From: Aquibium pacificus
Lineage (GTDB): Bacteria > Pseudomonadota > Alphaproteobacteria > Rhizobiales > Rhizobiaceae
Reading direction: 5' to 3'
Assembly (NCBI RefSeq): GCF_040839445.1
Contig: NZ_JBDPGJ010000004.1
Coordinates: 62,001 to 126,000 of the forward strand
Length of the DNA: 64,000 nucleotides
In this document: piece after piece, positions 31,717 to 40,807 of the stretch
Layout of the letters: each line of letters starts with the position of its first letter
Numbering within the stretch: position 1 is the stretch's first letter
Notes under the pieces: model-generated
The model's database searches: none
The model's input: only the letters and a program-made list of their open reading frames with translations
What the model was told of the DNA's origin: nothing
Translations under genes and position numbers: made by a program

Positions 31717-33827
31717 GCGAGACGACCTACATCGTGGCCACCGATGTCGGCGGCACCTGCACCGACACGATCATCATCGCATCGACTGGCGAGATCCACA
31801 TCGGCAAGGCGCTGTCGACGCCGCCCGACTTCGCCACCGGCGTGCTGGCCTCGATCGCGTCGGCGACCGAGATCATGGGCGTGGACCGCCGGCACGTGCT
31901 GGAACAGACGACGCTCTTCATCCACGGCTCGACCGTGGTCGACAACACCGTCCTGACGCGGGACGGTGCGGCGACCGGCCTGCTTGCGACGCGGGGCTTC
32001 GAGGACACGCTCTTGGTGACCCGCGGCGCTTATGGCCGGTGGTCGGGGCTGACCGAGGACGGGATCAAGAACCCCGTGCGCACCGATCGCGCCGAACCCC
32101 TGGTGGCGACCGGAGCGATCCGGGGGATCCGCGAGCGCATCGACTGCGACGGCGAGGTCGTCGAGGACCTCGACCTTGAAGAGGCCGAGCGCGCGGTGCG
32201 CTATCTGGTCGAGACGAAGAAGGTCGAGGCGATCGCGGTGTCGTTCCTCTGGTCATTCTTCAACCCGAAGCACGAGCGCGCCGTCCGCGACCTGATCGGC
32301 CGCATCGCCCCGGAGGTCTACGTCACGCTGTCGAGCGACATCGCGCCGGTGCCGGGCGAGTACGAGCGAACGTCGACGGCGGTGATCAACGCCTATGCCG
32401 GGCGTGTCACGCGCGACTATCTGCGCTCGCTGGAGGGACTGCTCGCCGAGAACGGCTATCGCGGGCAGACGATGGTGATGCAGGGCTATGGTGGCCTGCT
32501 GCCGGCGTCGGAATCGGGCGATCGGGCGGTCGGCATGATCGAATGTGGCCCCGCGGCGGGCGTCATCGGCGCGAAGTTCCTCGGCGACCTGATGGGCGAT
32601 ACGGAGATCATCGCTGCCGACATGGGAGGCACCACTTTCAAGGTGGGGGTGATCCAGAACGGCGAACTCGACTATGCGCGCGAGCCCATGGTGGACCGCT
32701 TCCACTACGTCGCGCCGAAGATCGACGTCGTTTCGATTGGCGCGGGCGGGGGCAGCATCGTCCAGCTCGATCCCAAGACCAGGCTCCCGACCGTGGGACC
32801 ACGCTCGGCCGGATCGCGTCCGGGTCCGATCTGCTACGGGCTCGGCGGCACCGAACCGACCCTGACGGATGTGATGCTCCTGATCGGATACATGGAGCCC
32901 GGCCATTTCCTGCGCGGCTCGATGACGCTCGACGTCGTCAACACGCGACGCATCTTCAAAGAGAGGATCGCCGATCCGCTCGGCGTCTCGGTCGAGGAGG
33001 CCGCCATTGGCATCTACCGGATCGCGGCCGCGCAGATCACCGACCTGATCCGCACGATCACGGTCGAGCGCGGGCTCGATCCGCGGGATTTCGTGCTGCA
33101 TGCCTTCGGCGGCACGTGCGGCATGCTGGCCTCTGCCTTTGGCGAGGAACTGGAGGTGAAGCGCATCGTGATCCCCTATACGGCATCGGTGAACTGCGCG
33201 TTCGGTCTGGTGACTGCGGATGTCCGCCATGAGTATTCGACCACCACGACGCTGCCTTCCGACGTCGACGTCGGAGAGGTCAACGCGATCTTCGCACCGC
33301 TGACCGAACGGGCGCGCCAGCAGTTGGAAGCCGAGGGCTTTACCGGCGAGGCGACGCGGTTCGACTGGTCCGTCGACCTGCGCTACCGCCGCCAGGTCCA
33401 CGAGGTGACGACACCTGTGCGCGCCACGACCCCGCTCGACGCGTCGGGTCTTGCGGCTCTGATCGACGATTTTGAGAGCCTTTACGAGCGCAAGTTCGGC
33501 AAGGGGTCAGCCTACCGCGAAGCGGGCATCGAGATGACGATGTTTCGCCTGACCGCGAGCGGCCTCATGCAGCCGCCGCGACTGCCTGTCGAAGCAGAAG
33601 GCGAGGCCGCCTGCGAAGGCGCGCGCATCGGCCGCCGGCCGATCTTCGTCGAGGTGCGCGGCAGGCTTGTAGAGTCTGACATTTACGACTTCTCGCGGCT
33701 GTCGCCGGGCAACCGCCTCTTGGGGCCGGCCGTGATCCACACGCCGATCACCACCATCGCCGTCCAGGAGGGTCAGACCGCCCGGATGGACGGCTATCGC
33801 AACATCGTGCTCGAGATGGAGGGCTGA
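31713..33827 (+). CDS. hyuA: Hydantoinase A/oxoprolinase-type ATPase subunit (HyuA 1)
   Basis: A 704-residue alpha-type subunit of ATP-dependent hydantoinase/5-oxoprolinase enzymes. The actin/HSP70-like phosphate motifs are present: ATDVGGTCTDTIIIAS (about residues 9-24) and ADMGGTTFKVGVI (about 305-317); GGGSIVQLDPKTRLPTVGP is the usual third block. In the family this subunit phosphorylates the ring amide so the partner can open or carboxylate it. HyuB begins 3 bases later. A zinc-ribbon protein and an amidase in the same operon suggest a cyclic ureide or hydantoin substrate; acetone/acetophenone carboxylase is the alternative. Confidence 0.88.
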   Translation: MSETTYIVATDVGGTCTDTIIIASTGEIHIGKALSTPPDFATGVLASIASATEIMGVDRRHVLEQTTLFIHGSTVVDNTVLTRDGAATGLLATRGFEDTLLVTRGAYGRWSGLTEDGIKNPVRTDRAEPLVATGAIRGIRERIDCDGEVVEDLDLEEAERAVRYLVETKKVEAIAVSFLWSFFNPKHERAVRDLIGRIAPEVYVTLSSDIAPVPGEYERTSTAVINAYAGRVTRDYLRSLEGLLAENGYRGQTMVMQGYGGLLPASESGDRAVGMIECGPAAGVIGAKFLGDLMGDTEIIAADMGGTTFKVGVIQNGELDYAREPMVDRFHYVAPKIDVVSIGAGGGSIVQLDPKTRLPTVGPRSAGSRPGPICYGLGGTEPTLTDVMLLIGYMEPGHFLRGSMTLDVVNTRRIFKERIADPLGVSVEEAAIGIYRIAAAQITDLIRTITVERGLDPRDFVLHAFGGTCGMLASAFGEELEVKRIVIPYTASVNCAFGLVTADVRHEYSTTTTLPSDVDVGEVNAIFAPLTERARQQLEAEGFTGEATRFDWSVDLRYRRQVHEVTTPVRATTPLDASGLAALIDDFESLYERKFGKGSAYREAGIEMTMFRLTASGLMQPPRLPVEAEGEAACEGARIGRRPIFVEVRGRLVESDIYDFSRLSPGNRLLGPAVIHTPITTIAVQEGQTARMDGYRNIVLEMEG

Positions 33828-33830
33828 GCC

Positions 33831-35627
33831 ATGGATCCGATGACCTTCTCGATCATCCGCCACCGCCTCTTCCGCATCATCGACGAGGCGGTGATCACGC
33901 TGAAGCACGTCTCCGGCAGCGCGATCACCAATGAAGGCCACGACCTCATGGTGTCGCTCTACCGCGCAGACGGGTCCCTTCTGATGGGCGGCGTCGGCTT
34001 CCTGCACCACCTGACCAGTGCCGCGGAAGCCTGCAAGTCGATCATCCGACGGTTCGAGGGGCGCATCCGCGAAGGCGACGTGTTCCTGCTCAACGATCCC
34101 TATACCGCCGCGCTGCACACCTCCGACATCTACTTGGTCGCGCCGATCCATTTCGAGGGCGAGCTGATCGCCTGGAGCGCCTGCTTCGTGCATGTCTACG
34201 ACATCGGCGCGATGAACCCGGGCGGGTTCAGCCCGCAATCGGCCGACATTTTCACGGAAGGCTTTTCTTCGCCCGGCATCAGGATTGTCGACCAGGGAGA
34301 GATGGTCCAGGACGTGGTCGACACGCTCCTCAACATGGTGCGCTCGCCCGAGATGGTCATGCTCGACCTGCGGTCGATGATCGCCTGCAACAACGTAGCG
34401 CGCGAGCGCATGCAAGCGCTGGCCGCGAAGTACGGCGCGAAGACGGTGGATGCCGCGGGCTCCGAACTCATTGCCCAGTCCGAGACCCTGCTGCGGGCGC
34501 GCCTGAAGGAACTACCGGACGGCAGCTGGCAGTCGCGCCAGTATCTCGACGTCAATGGCGAGACGGCCACCGTCAGGCTGACCATGACCAAGTCGGGCGA
34601 CCGGCTGGTCTTCGACTTCACCGGCTCCAGCGAGCAGAGCCGTCATGCCATCAACTGCACCAAATGGGCGTCGCTCGGCGGCCTGTTCGCGCCGCTCTTC
34701 CCCCTGCTCTGCTACGACATCACCTGGAACGAGGGGGTGATCCGGCCAGTCGAGATGGTTGCGCCGGAAGGGTCGATCGTGAATTGCACGCGCCCCGCGC
34801 CCGTCTCCGTCGCGACCGTCGCGGCGATCCAGTCCGTCAACAATGCAGCCTGCGCCACCATTGGCAAGATGCTGGCGGCGAGCGACCGCTATCGCGAGCA
34901 GGCGACCTCGGTGTGGCACGCCAACCATTTCGCCATCTTCAAGTTCGGACGCAACCAGAAGGGCGGGCAGTCGATCGGCATCTTCACCGAGACCTTCGCC
35001 GGGGCTGGCGGTGCGCGATCTTTCGCCGACGGCGTCGACATCGGCGGCGAGATCCCCAACCCGATCTCGCGCATGGCCAATGTCGAAACCGTCGAGGCCA
35101 ATTTCCCCATCCGCTACCTCTTTCGTCGCCGCATGAAGGATTCCGGCGGGCCGGGGCTGTGGCGCGGCGGCAGCGGCGGCGAGCTCGCGGTCGTCCCGCA
35201 CAAGGCGCCAGACGGAGGGATCCATTACGTGATCTCGGGCAAGGGCGACCGCCACCCGATGAGCGACGGCCTGGCAGGCGGCTTTCCGGGTGCGCCGAAC
35301 AAGTATGCCTGGGCAAAAGCCAGGAATGGTGGCGACGTGGAGGCCGCGGACACGGCCGATGGCGACGCCGTCTCGTGGGGCGTCTTTCCGCTGATGGGCA
35401 AGGACGCGCTCTACGTCCGATGGAACGGCGGTGGCGGTTATGGCGATCCGCTCGACCGTGACCCGGAGCGTGTCGCGGCCGACGTCGCCGGCGATCTCGT
35501 CAGCGTAGAGGCGGCGCGGGACATCTACGGCGTCATCCTCGGCCCGGACGGAGAGTTGGACGTACCGGCCACTCAGGATCTGCGTGCGATCAGCCGGGCG
35601 GCCAGGCTGGAAAGGGTCGTGCAATGA
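33831..35627 (+). CDS. hyuB: Hydantoinase B-type subunit (HyuB 1)
   Basis: A 598-residue catalytic partner of HyuA. DPMTFSIIRHRLFRIIDEAV at the start and GDVFLLNDPYTAALHTSD (about 84-101) are family blocks; the C-terminus ends in GGGGYGDPLDRDPERVAADV, also standard. It is transcribed directly after HyuA and its stop overlaps the next start (ATGA), so a HyuA-HyuB complex is expected. Length is a little above the typical 550-580 residues but there is no sign of fusion. Confidence 0.9.
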   Translation: MDPMTFSIIRHRLFRIIDEAVITLKHVSGSAITNEGHDLMVSLYRADGSLLMGGVGFLHHLTSAAEACKSIIRRFEGRIREGDVFLLNDPYTAALHTSDIYLVAPIHFEGELIAWSACFVHVYDIGAMNPGGFSPQSADIFTEGFSSPGIRIVDQGEMVQDVVDTLLNMVRSPEMVMLDLRSMIACNNVARERMQALAAKYGAKTVDAAGSELIAQSETLLRARLKELPDGSWQSRQYLDVNGETATVRLTMTKSGDRLVFDFTGSSEQSRHAINCTKWASLGGLFAPLFPLLCYDITWNEGVIRPVEMVAPEGSIVNCTRPAPVSVATVAAIQSVNNAACATIGKMLAASDRYREQATSVWHANHFAIFKFGRNQKGGQSIGIFTETFAGAGGARSFADGVDIGGEIPNPISRMANVETVEANFPIRYLFRRRMKDSGGPGLWRGGSGGELAVVPHKAPDGGIHYVISGKGDRHPMSDGLAGGFPGAPNKYAWAKARNGGDVEAADTADGDAVSWGVFPLMGKDALYVRWNGGGGYGDPLDRDPERVAADVAGDLVSVEAARDIYGVILGPDGELDVPATQDLRAISRAARLERVVQ

Positions 35628-35902
35628 GCCCCCCGAGATCGATCTCCCCGACCCTCGTCCTGAGCGCCGGCAAGACCGCCTGCCGGGCCTGCGGCCATGA
35701 ACTAGCACCTGTCGAAGCGAGCTGGAAGGACGTCGCGGTGCTCGACGAGCGTCCGCTTGGCGAAGGCGGCGGCCCGATGTTCAGAACCGACGGCGGCGTG
35801 CTGCTGCGCCGCTTCTACTGCCCGTCCTGCGGCACGACGCTCGACACGGAAACGGCCCTTCCAGGAGAGCCCTTCCTGGTCGACCGGGTCGACTGGTCCT
35901 GA
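35624..35902 (+). CDS. Small zinc-ribbon protein (acetone-carboxylase gamma-like)
   Basis: A 92-residue protein with two CxxC pairs, C20-R-A-C23 and C66-P-S-C69, forming a zinc ribbon, and the end ETALPGEPFLVDRVDW. Short proteins of this shape follow HyuA/HyuB genes in several bacteria and are named after the gamma subunit of acetone carboxylase. It probably belongs to the enzyme complex as a structural zinc subunit. It overlaps HyuB by 4 bases and precedes the XRE-cupin gene by 3. Confidence 0.75.
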   Translation: MSPPRSISPTLVLSAGKTACRACGHELAPVEASWKDVAVLDERPLGEGGGPMFRTDGGVLLRRFYCPSCGTTLDTETALPGEPFLVDRVDWS

Positions 35903-35905
35903 GCG

Positions 35906-36505
35906 ATGGCGGCGCAACGCGAAACAGTCGGCGTGCACCAGATGGCGGGAGAGACGCTGGGCGAGAGGCTGCGCATGCTGCGCCGCGAACGCGGTTTCAG
36001 CATTGCCGATCTCGCGCGCACGTCCGCGGTGCCCGCCAGCACCATCAGCAAGATCGAGAACGGACTTCTCAACCCGAGCCTCGTGCATGCCATCAACCTC
36101 GCCTCGGCGCTCGACGCCAATCTCGGCTTCCTCGTTGACCGGGCCCGCACACGGGTGGCGCGATCGGCGGTCGTGCGGCGCGGCCAGCGCGGGCGCCGCG
36201 ACTTTCCCGAGATGTCGATGGTGCTGGAGGACCTCAACATCGGCTTCGTGCCGGGCCTGCTGGAAGCCCGCATCGGCACGATCGGCCCCGAGACCCATTC
36301 CGGCTCCGAACTGATGAGCCATCCGGGCGAGGAACTCGTCCACGTGCTGGAGGGATCGGTGGTGTTCGACATCGACGGCGAGGTGCACCGGCTCGCACAG
36401 GGCGATTCGCTTCATTTCAAATGCGACATCCCGCATCGGTGGACGAACCCCAGCAAGGACAAGGCAGTCCTGCTGTGGGTCTTCTCCGACGGCCTGTCAT
36501 TCTAG
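35906..36505 (+). CDS. XRE-cupin regulator
   Basis: A 199-residue regulator. The N-terminal Xre HTH (LGERLRMLRRERGFSIADLA, then SAVPASTISKIENGL, about residues 18-55) is joined to a C-terminal cupin (about 120-198) with HPGEELVHVLEGSVVFDIDG and CDIPHRWTNPSKDKAVLLWV. The cupin probably senses the substrate or product of the pathway. It lies inside the operon, 3 bases after the zinc-ribbon gene and 14 before the amidase gene. Confidence 0.9.
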   Translation: MAAQRETVGVHQMAGETLGERLRMLRRERGFSIADLARTSAVPASTISKIENGLLNPSLVHAINLASALDANLGFLVDRARTRVARSAVVRRGQRGRRDFPEMSMVLEDLNIGFVPGLLEARIGTIGPETHSGSELMSHPGEELVHVLEGSVVFDIDGEVHRLAQGDSLHFKCDIPHRWTNPSKDKAVLLWVFSDGLSF

Positions 36506-36519
36506 GGAGACTTCTCGAC

Positions 36520-37191
36520 ATGATCAGCCAGCACATCATCGACCGGGTCGTGGCCAGGCGCGGCCGGCTCCACATCTTCGACAGCATCAATCCGGCGAGG
36601 ACCGCGATGGTTGTGGTCGACATGCAGAAGACCTTCTGCGAACCCGGCGCGCCCGCCGAGGTTCCCGCCTCGCGCGGCATCATCGCGCCGATCAATCGCC
36701 TGGCGGCGGGCTTGCGCGCGGCGGGCGGCACCGTGATCTGGTGCACGCATGCCAATGTCGGCGTCGGCACCACCAGCGACTGGCGCAACTTCTTCGATCA
36801 CTTCGTCTCCGACGACCTGCGCAGCCGGACCATCGAGAGCCTGTCGCCGGGCGGGTCCGGACAGGCGATCTGGGAGGAACTCGACGTCCGCGACGGCGAC
36901 GTGAAGCTGTTCAAAAACCGCTACAGCGCGCTGGTGCCAGGCTCCTCGCAACTCGAGCGCGTTCTGCGCAGCCTCGGTCTCGACACCCTGCTGATCTGCG
37001 GCACCAAGACGAACGTGTGCTGCGAGTCGACGGCCCGGGACGCGATGATGATGGACTTCAAGGTGATCATGGTCGCGGACGGCACAGCCGCGCTGTCGGA
37101 GCGCGAGCACCAGGCGAGCCTCGAGAACATCATCCAGCAATTCGGCGACGTGATGACCGCCGACGAGATCCTGGAACGGCTCGTGCCGTAA
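36520..37191 (+). CDS. Isochorismatase-fold cysteine hydrolase (N-carbamoyl amidase-like)
   Basis: A 223-residue hydrolase with the catalytic triad of this fold: D34 (VVVDMQKTF), K132 (LFKNRYSAL) and C167 (GTKTNVCCEST). Members include N-carbamoylsarcosine amidase and nicotinamidase, which hydrolyse C-N bonds. Beside HyuA/HyuB, the most coherent role is hydrolysis of the N-carbamoyl compound released by ring opening, to an amine plus CO2 and NH3. An upstream extension of the open frame to 36421 overlaps the XRE-cupin gene, so the ATG at 36520 is taken. Substrate identity is inferred only from context. Confidence 0.85.
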   Translation: MISQHIIDRVVARRGRLHIFDSINPARTAMVVVDMQKTFCEPGAPAEVPASRGIIAPINRLAAGLRAAGGTVIWCTHANVGVGTTSDWRNFFDHFVSDDLRSRTIESLSPGGSGQAIWEELDVRDGDVKLFKNRYSALVPGSSQLERVLRSLGLDTLLICGTKTNVCCESTARDAMMMDFKVIMVADGTAALSEREHQASLENIIQQFGDVMTADEILERLVP

Positions 37192-37232
37192 CGGGTGGGA
37201 CTGACAACCAGAACCAACAATGGGGAACTGAC

Positions 37233-38186
37233 ATGCTGAAGCTTATGACAGGTACTGCGATCGTCCTCGCGCTGATGGCCGGCACGGCCATCGCTGAAAC
37301 CAAGAAGATCGCGCTTGTTCTGCCCGGCCCGGTGACAGACGGCACGTTCAATTCGGCCGCGAACAAGGGCATCGAGGCGGCCAAGGCGAAGTACGACATC
37401 GAGGTGGTGGTGCGCGAAAACACCGACTTCGCCCAGATCCAGGACGTGCTGCGCTCCTATGCCGAAGAGGGTTACGACATGATCATCGGCCACGGCTTCC
37501 AGTTCGCCGAGCCGGTAATGGAGATCCACGCCGAGTTTCCCGACACGTGGTTCGTCGTCAATACGGCGCAGGTCGCAGCCGCGCCGAACGTCGCATCCTT
37601 CGACAACCGCTGGGGCGATGCCGGATACATGGCCGGGGCTGTGGCCGGCCTCTACACGAAGAGCGGCACGATCGGCCACATCGGCGCGATCCCGGTTCCG
37701 GTCATCGAGGACTACAACAAGGGCTTCGAGGCCGGCGCGAAGAGCATGCGGCCGGAAGTGAAGGTCCTGTCCGCCTATGTCGGCTCGTTCAGCGACATCG
37801 CCCGCGGCGCCGAGATTACCACGTCGCTCATCGAGCAGGGCGCCGACGTCGTGACGTCGACCGGCAACGAGAACGTCGTCGGCACCATCCAGGCGGCGCA
37901 GAAGGCGGGCGTGCAGGCGATCGGCACGGCCTTCGACAGCCAGGCCATGGCGCCCGAAACCATCATCACGACCGCGCTCATCAACATGGACGTCAACATC
38001 GACCTGGCGGTGGGCCGCCTGATCGATGGATCGCTCAAGCCGGAAAGCTACGTGCTGGGGCTCAACGAGAACGGCATCGGCCTGGCGCCCTTCCGTGACT
38101 TCGAAAGCAAGATCTCCGCCGAGGACATGGCCAGGATCCAGGCCATGATGAAGGAGTTCGCCGACGGTACGCTGCCTCCCAAGTGA
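37233..38186 (+). CDS. BMP-family substrate-binding protein
   Basis: A 317-residue periplasmic binding protein with a signal peptide (about residues 1-21, ending AIA, before ETKKIALV). It has the BMP/PnrA fold: VLPGPVTDGTFNSAANKGIE, RENTDFAQIQDVL and TGNENVVGTIQAA. Characterised members bind nucleosides, nucleobases or thiamine-like rings. There is no lipobox, as expected for a Gram-negative soluble protein. The importer genes follow directly, and the operon context suggests uptake of a heterocycle such as a hydantoin, imide or nucleobase. Confidence 0.88.
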   Translation: MLKLMTGTAIVLALMAGTAIAETKKIALVLPGPVTDGTFNSAANKGIEAAKAKYDIEVVVRENTDFAQIQDVLRSYAEEGYDMIIGHGFQFAEPVMEIHAEFPDTWFVVNTAQVAAAPNVASFDNRWGDAGYMAGAVAGLYTKSGTIGHIGAIPVPVIEDYNKGFEAGAKSMRPEVKVLSAYVGSFSDIARGAEITTSLIEQGADVVTSTGNENVVGTIQAAQKAGVQAIGTAFDSQAMAPETIITTALINMDVNIDLAVGRLIDGSLKPESYVLGLNENGIGLAPFRDFESKISAEDMARIQAMMKEFADGTLPPK

Positions 38187-38198
38187 GAGGCAAGCAGC

Positions 38199-39770
38199 GT
38201 GTCCGATGAAGGATCGGTCCCCCCGCTCGTCGCGCTGAGAGGCGTGACGAAGCGGTTCGGCGCGGTCGTCGCCAACCGCGCGGTCGACCTCGCCGTCCGT
38301 CCCGGCGAGGTCCTCGCGCTGGTGGGGGAAAACGGGGCCGGCAAATCGACCATCGTCAACATGCTGTCGGGCCTGCTCCGGCCCGACGAAGGCAGCATCC
38401 TGGTCGACGGCCGGCCGGTCAGCCTCGACTCGCCGGCGCAGTCGGTGCGAGCTGGCATCGGGGTCGTCCATCAGCACTTCACGCTCGTTCCCACCCTGAC
38501 CGGCCTCGACAACATCGCGCTGGCGATGCCCGAACTCGGGCTCGGCCGGCTGAACCGCCGGCAGATCGGCCAGGCGATCGACACGGCGGCGCGGACGCTC
38601 GGCCTTTCCGTCGACACGACGTCCCGGGTCGAGGGGCTGGACGTCGCCCAGCAGCAACGGATCGAGATCGTCAAGGCGCTGATCCACAAGGTGCGGCTGC
38701 TGATCCTCGACGAACCGACGGCGGTGCTCGGCCCGGAGGACAAGGCGCATCTGTTCGATACGATCCGGCGCCTGAAGGCGGAGGGTACCGCCGTCATCCT
38801 CATCACGCACAAGCTGGAAGACATCTTCGCCGTCGCTGACCGGGCAGTGGTGCTGCGCAATGGCGAGGTCGTGGCCGACGCACCGGCAGCCGGGCTCACG
38901 CCCGACGACGTCGTCCTGCACATGGTTGGCAGCGGCGACCGCGACCAGGCGCGTGCCATCGTGACGGGCGAGACGACCCTCCGCTCCTCGTCCGCATCCG
39001 GGACCGATGCCGTGTGCCGCCTGGCGGACGTGACGCTGCGGCGCAGCAATGGGTCAATCGCGGTTTCCGGATTGTCGCTCGACCTGCATGGCGGCGAGAT
39101 CGTGGCGATCGCCGGCGTCGATGGCAACGGGCAGAGCGAGTTGATGCGCGTGCTGGCAGGGATGGACGTGCCTCTTGGCGGCAGGATCGAATGCCTGGGA
39201 CGGGATTCGGCAGGCTCCGCCTGGACGGCGGCCCACCTGCGCCGCGCCGGCGTCGCCCACGTTCCGGAAGACCGCCGGCGATCGGGCATCGTGGGCGAGA
39301 TGTCGCTGGCCCGGAACTATCTCCTCCGCCACAGCGATCGGCGGGCTCTCGTCCGTCACGGTATGGTGCGGAACTCCGCCCTTCAGCGCCTGGTGCGTGA
39401 ACGACTGGCCCTGTTCGACGTACGGACACGGGGCGCCGACGAGCGGATCGACCAGCTGTCGGGCGGCAATCAGCAGAAATTCGTGCTCGCCCGCGAGATG
39501 GACGGAGATCCGCGGCTGATCCTGGCGGCCCATCCCTCGCGCGGGCTCGACATCAAGACGATCCGCTTCGTGCATGGGCTCCTGGAGGAGGCCCGCCAGG
39601 CCGGGAAAGCCGTGCTCCTGGTTTCCTCCGACCTCGACGAGATTCTCCGGCTCGCAGACCGGATCATGGTGTTCGCCGCTGGGCGCACCTTCGGCCCCAC
39701 GAGCCGTGGCGACATTGCCCGGGACGAGATCGGCGCCTGGATCGCTGGCCATGCGAGTGGACCGGCATGA
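38199..39770 (+). CDS. ABC importer ATPase with two nucleotide-binding domains
   Basis: A 523-residue fused ATPase of the BMP/nucleoside type (YufO-like). The first domain has a good Walker A, GENGAGKST (43-51), and Walker B LLILDEPTAVL, but its signature is GLDVAQQQRIEI where relatives usually have LSVGEQQRVEI. The second domain has a relaxed P-loop, GVDGNGQSE, a good signature LSGGNQQKFVLAREM and an AAHPSRGLD Walker B without the catalytic Glu, as is common in this family. It energises the two permeases that follow; its end overlaps the first permease gene by 4 bases. Confidence 0.88.
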   Translation: MSDEGSVPPLVALRGVTKRFGAVVANRAVDLAVRPGEVLALVGENGAGKSTIVNMLSGLLRPDEGSILVDGRPVSLDSPAQSVRAGIGVVHQHFTLVPTLTGLDNIALAMPELGLGRLNRRQIGQAIDTAARTLGLSVDTTSRVEGLDVAQQQRIEIVKALIHKVRLLILDEPTAVLGPEDKAHLFDTIRRLKAEGTAVILITHKLEDIFAVADRAVVLRNGEVVADAPAAGLTPDDVVLHMVGSGDRDQARAIVTGETTLRSSSASGTDAVCRLADVTLRRSNGSIAVSGLSLDLHGGEIVAIAGVDGNGQSELMRVLAGMDVPLGGRIECLGRDSAGSAWTAAHLRRAGVAHVPEDRRRSGIVGEMSLARNYLLRHSDRRALVRHGMVRNSALQRLVRERLALFDVRTRGADERIDQLSGGNQQKFVLAREMDGDPRLILAAHPSRGLDIKTIRFVHGLLEEARQAGKAVLLVSSDLDEILRLADRIMVFAAGRTFGPTSRGDIARDEIGAWIAGHASGPA

Positions 39771-40807
39771 CTGATCGTAGCGATATCGCGCGGCAGGCCG
39801 TCATCGCCGCCGCCTGCATCGTGGCGCTGGTCGTCGGCGCGATCCTGCTCGCGGGGGCCAATCCGCTCTCGGTGGCGATCGGGATCGGCGAACGCGCGCT
39901 GTTCACCCGGTCGGGTTTCCTGGAGGCGGTCCTGCGCAGCATCCCGCTGACCATTCTTGGCCTCGGGATCGCCCTCGCCTTCAGAGCCCGCGTCTTCAAC
40001 ATCGGCATGGACGGGCAACTGATTGCCGGCAGCGTGGTGGCGATGGCGCTCGCGCCGCTCGTCCCGCTCGACGCGTTCGGCCTGCTGCTCCTGCTGTCGG
40101 GCGGGATCGTCGGCGGCGCGGCCTGGGGCGGCATAGCGGGGGTCATCAAGGGACGCTTCGGCGGCAACGAAATCATCGCGACGATCATGCTCAACTACGT
40201 CGCGCTGCAGATCCTGTCCTGGCTGGTGCGCGGGCCGATGCAGGAAACGATGCGCATCATACCGCGTTCGGACCCGCTCGACGCGGCGCTGCGGCTGCCA
40301 ATCCTGTTTGAGGCAACGCGCATTCATGCAGGCCTTCTGATTGCCCTTGCCGCCGTCGTCGCCGTTGCCATCCTGGCACGGCGGTCCCGCTACGGCTTCA
40401 AGCTCGCCGTCGTCGGCGCCAATGCGCATGCGGCCCGCTATGCCGGCATCGATCCGCGCTGGATCGCGGGCAGCGTGCTGACCCTGTCCGGCGCGCTGGC
40501 GGGCCTCGCCGGCGCGGTCGAGATCACGGGGATCTACGGTCGCCTGCAGGAAGGCTTCGCACCCGGCTTCGGGATCACCGCCATCGCGGTGGCTCTGGTG
40601 GCTAGGCTCAATCCCCTCCTGGTACCGGTCTCGGCCCTCGGCTTCTCGCTCCTCTATGCCGGTCTCGGCACGCTGGCGCGAAACGGGGTCGTGCCGTTCC
40701 CGATCATCAACATCCTCGAAGGCGCGATCATCTTCGTGTTCCTGGCGGGCAGCGTCTACGTCGCGCACCGGGCGAAGCGAGGGCAGGCGGAGACGGCCGA
40801 TGGATGA
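39767..40807 (+). CDS. BMP-type ABC importer permease 1
   Basis: A 346-residue membrane protein (YufP-like) with about nine hydrophobic segments. FNIGMDGQLIAGSVVAMAL and NEIIATIMLNYVALQ are hallmark blocks of nucleoside-type permeases; LAGAVEITGIYGRLQEGF follows near the coupling region. It partners the ATPase upstream and the second permease, whose start lies within its last codons. Confidence 0.9.
   Translation: MTDRSDIARQAVIAAACIVALVVGAILLAGANPLSVAIGIGERALFTRSGFLEAVLRSIPLTILGLGIALAFRARVFNIGMDGQLIAGSVVAMALAPLVPLDAFGLLLLLSGGIVGGAAWGGIAGVIKGRFGGNEIIATIMLNYVALQILSWLVRGPMQETMRIIPRSDPLDAALRLPILFEATRIHAGLLIALAAVVAVAILARRSRYGFKLAVVGANAHAARYAGIDPRWIAGSVLTLSGALAGLAGAVEITGIYGRLQEGFAPGFGITAIAVALVARLNPLLVPVSALGFSLLYAGLGTLARNGVVPFPIINILEGAIIFVFLAGSVYVAHRAKRGQAETADG

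Noticed and set aside
36921..38921. 666-codon minus-strand open frame
   Set aside because: Antisense to the amidase, BMP and ATPase genes; no domain, Arg/Asp/His-rich as expected for a shadow in high-GC DNA.
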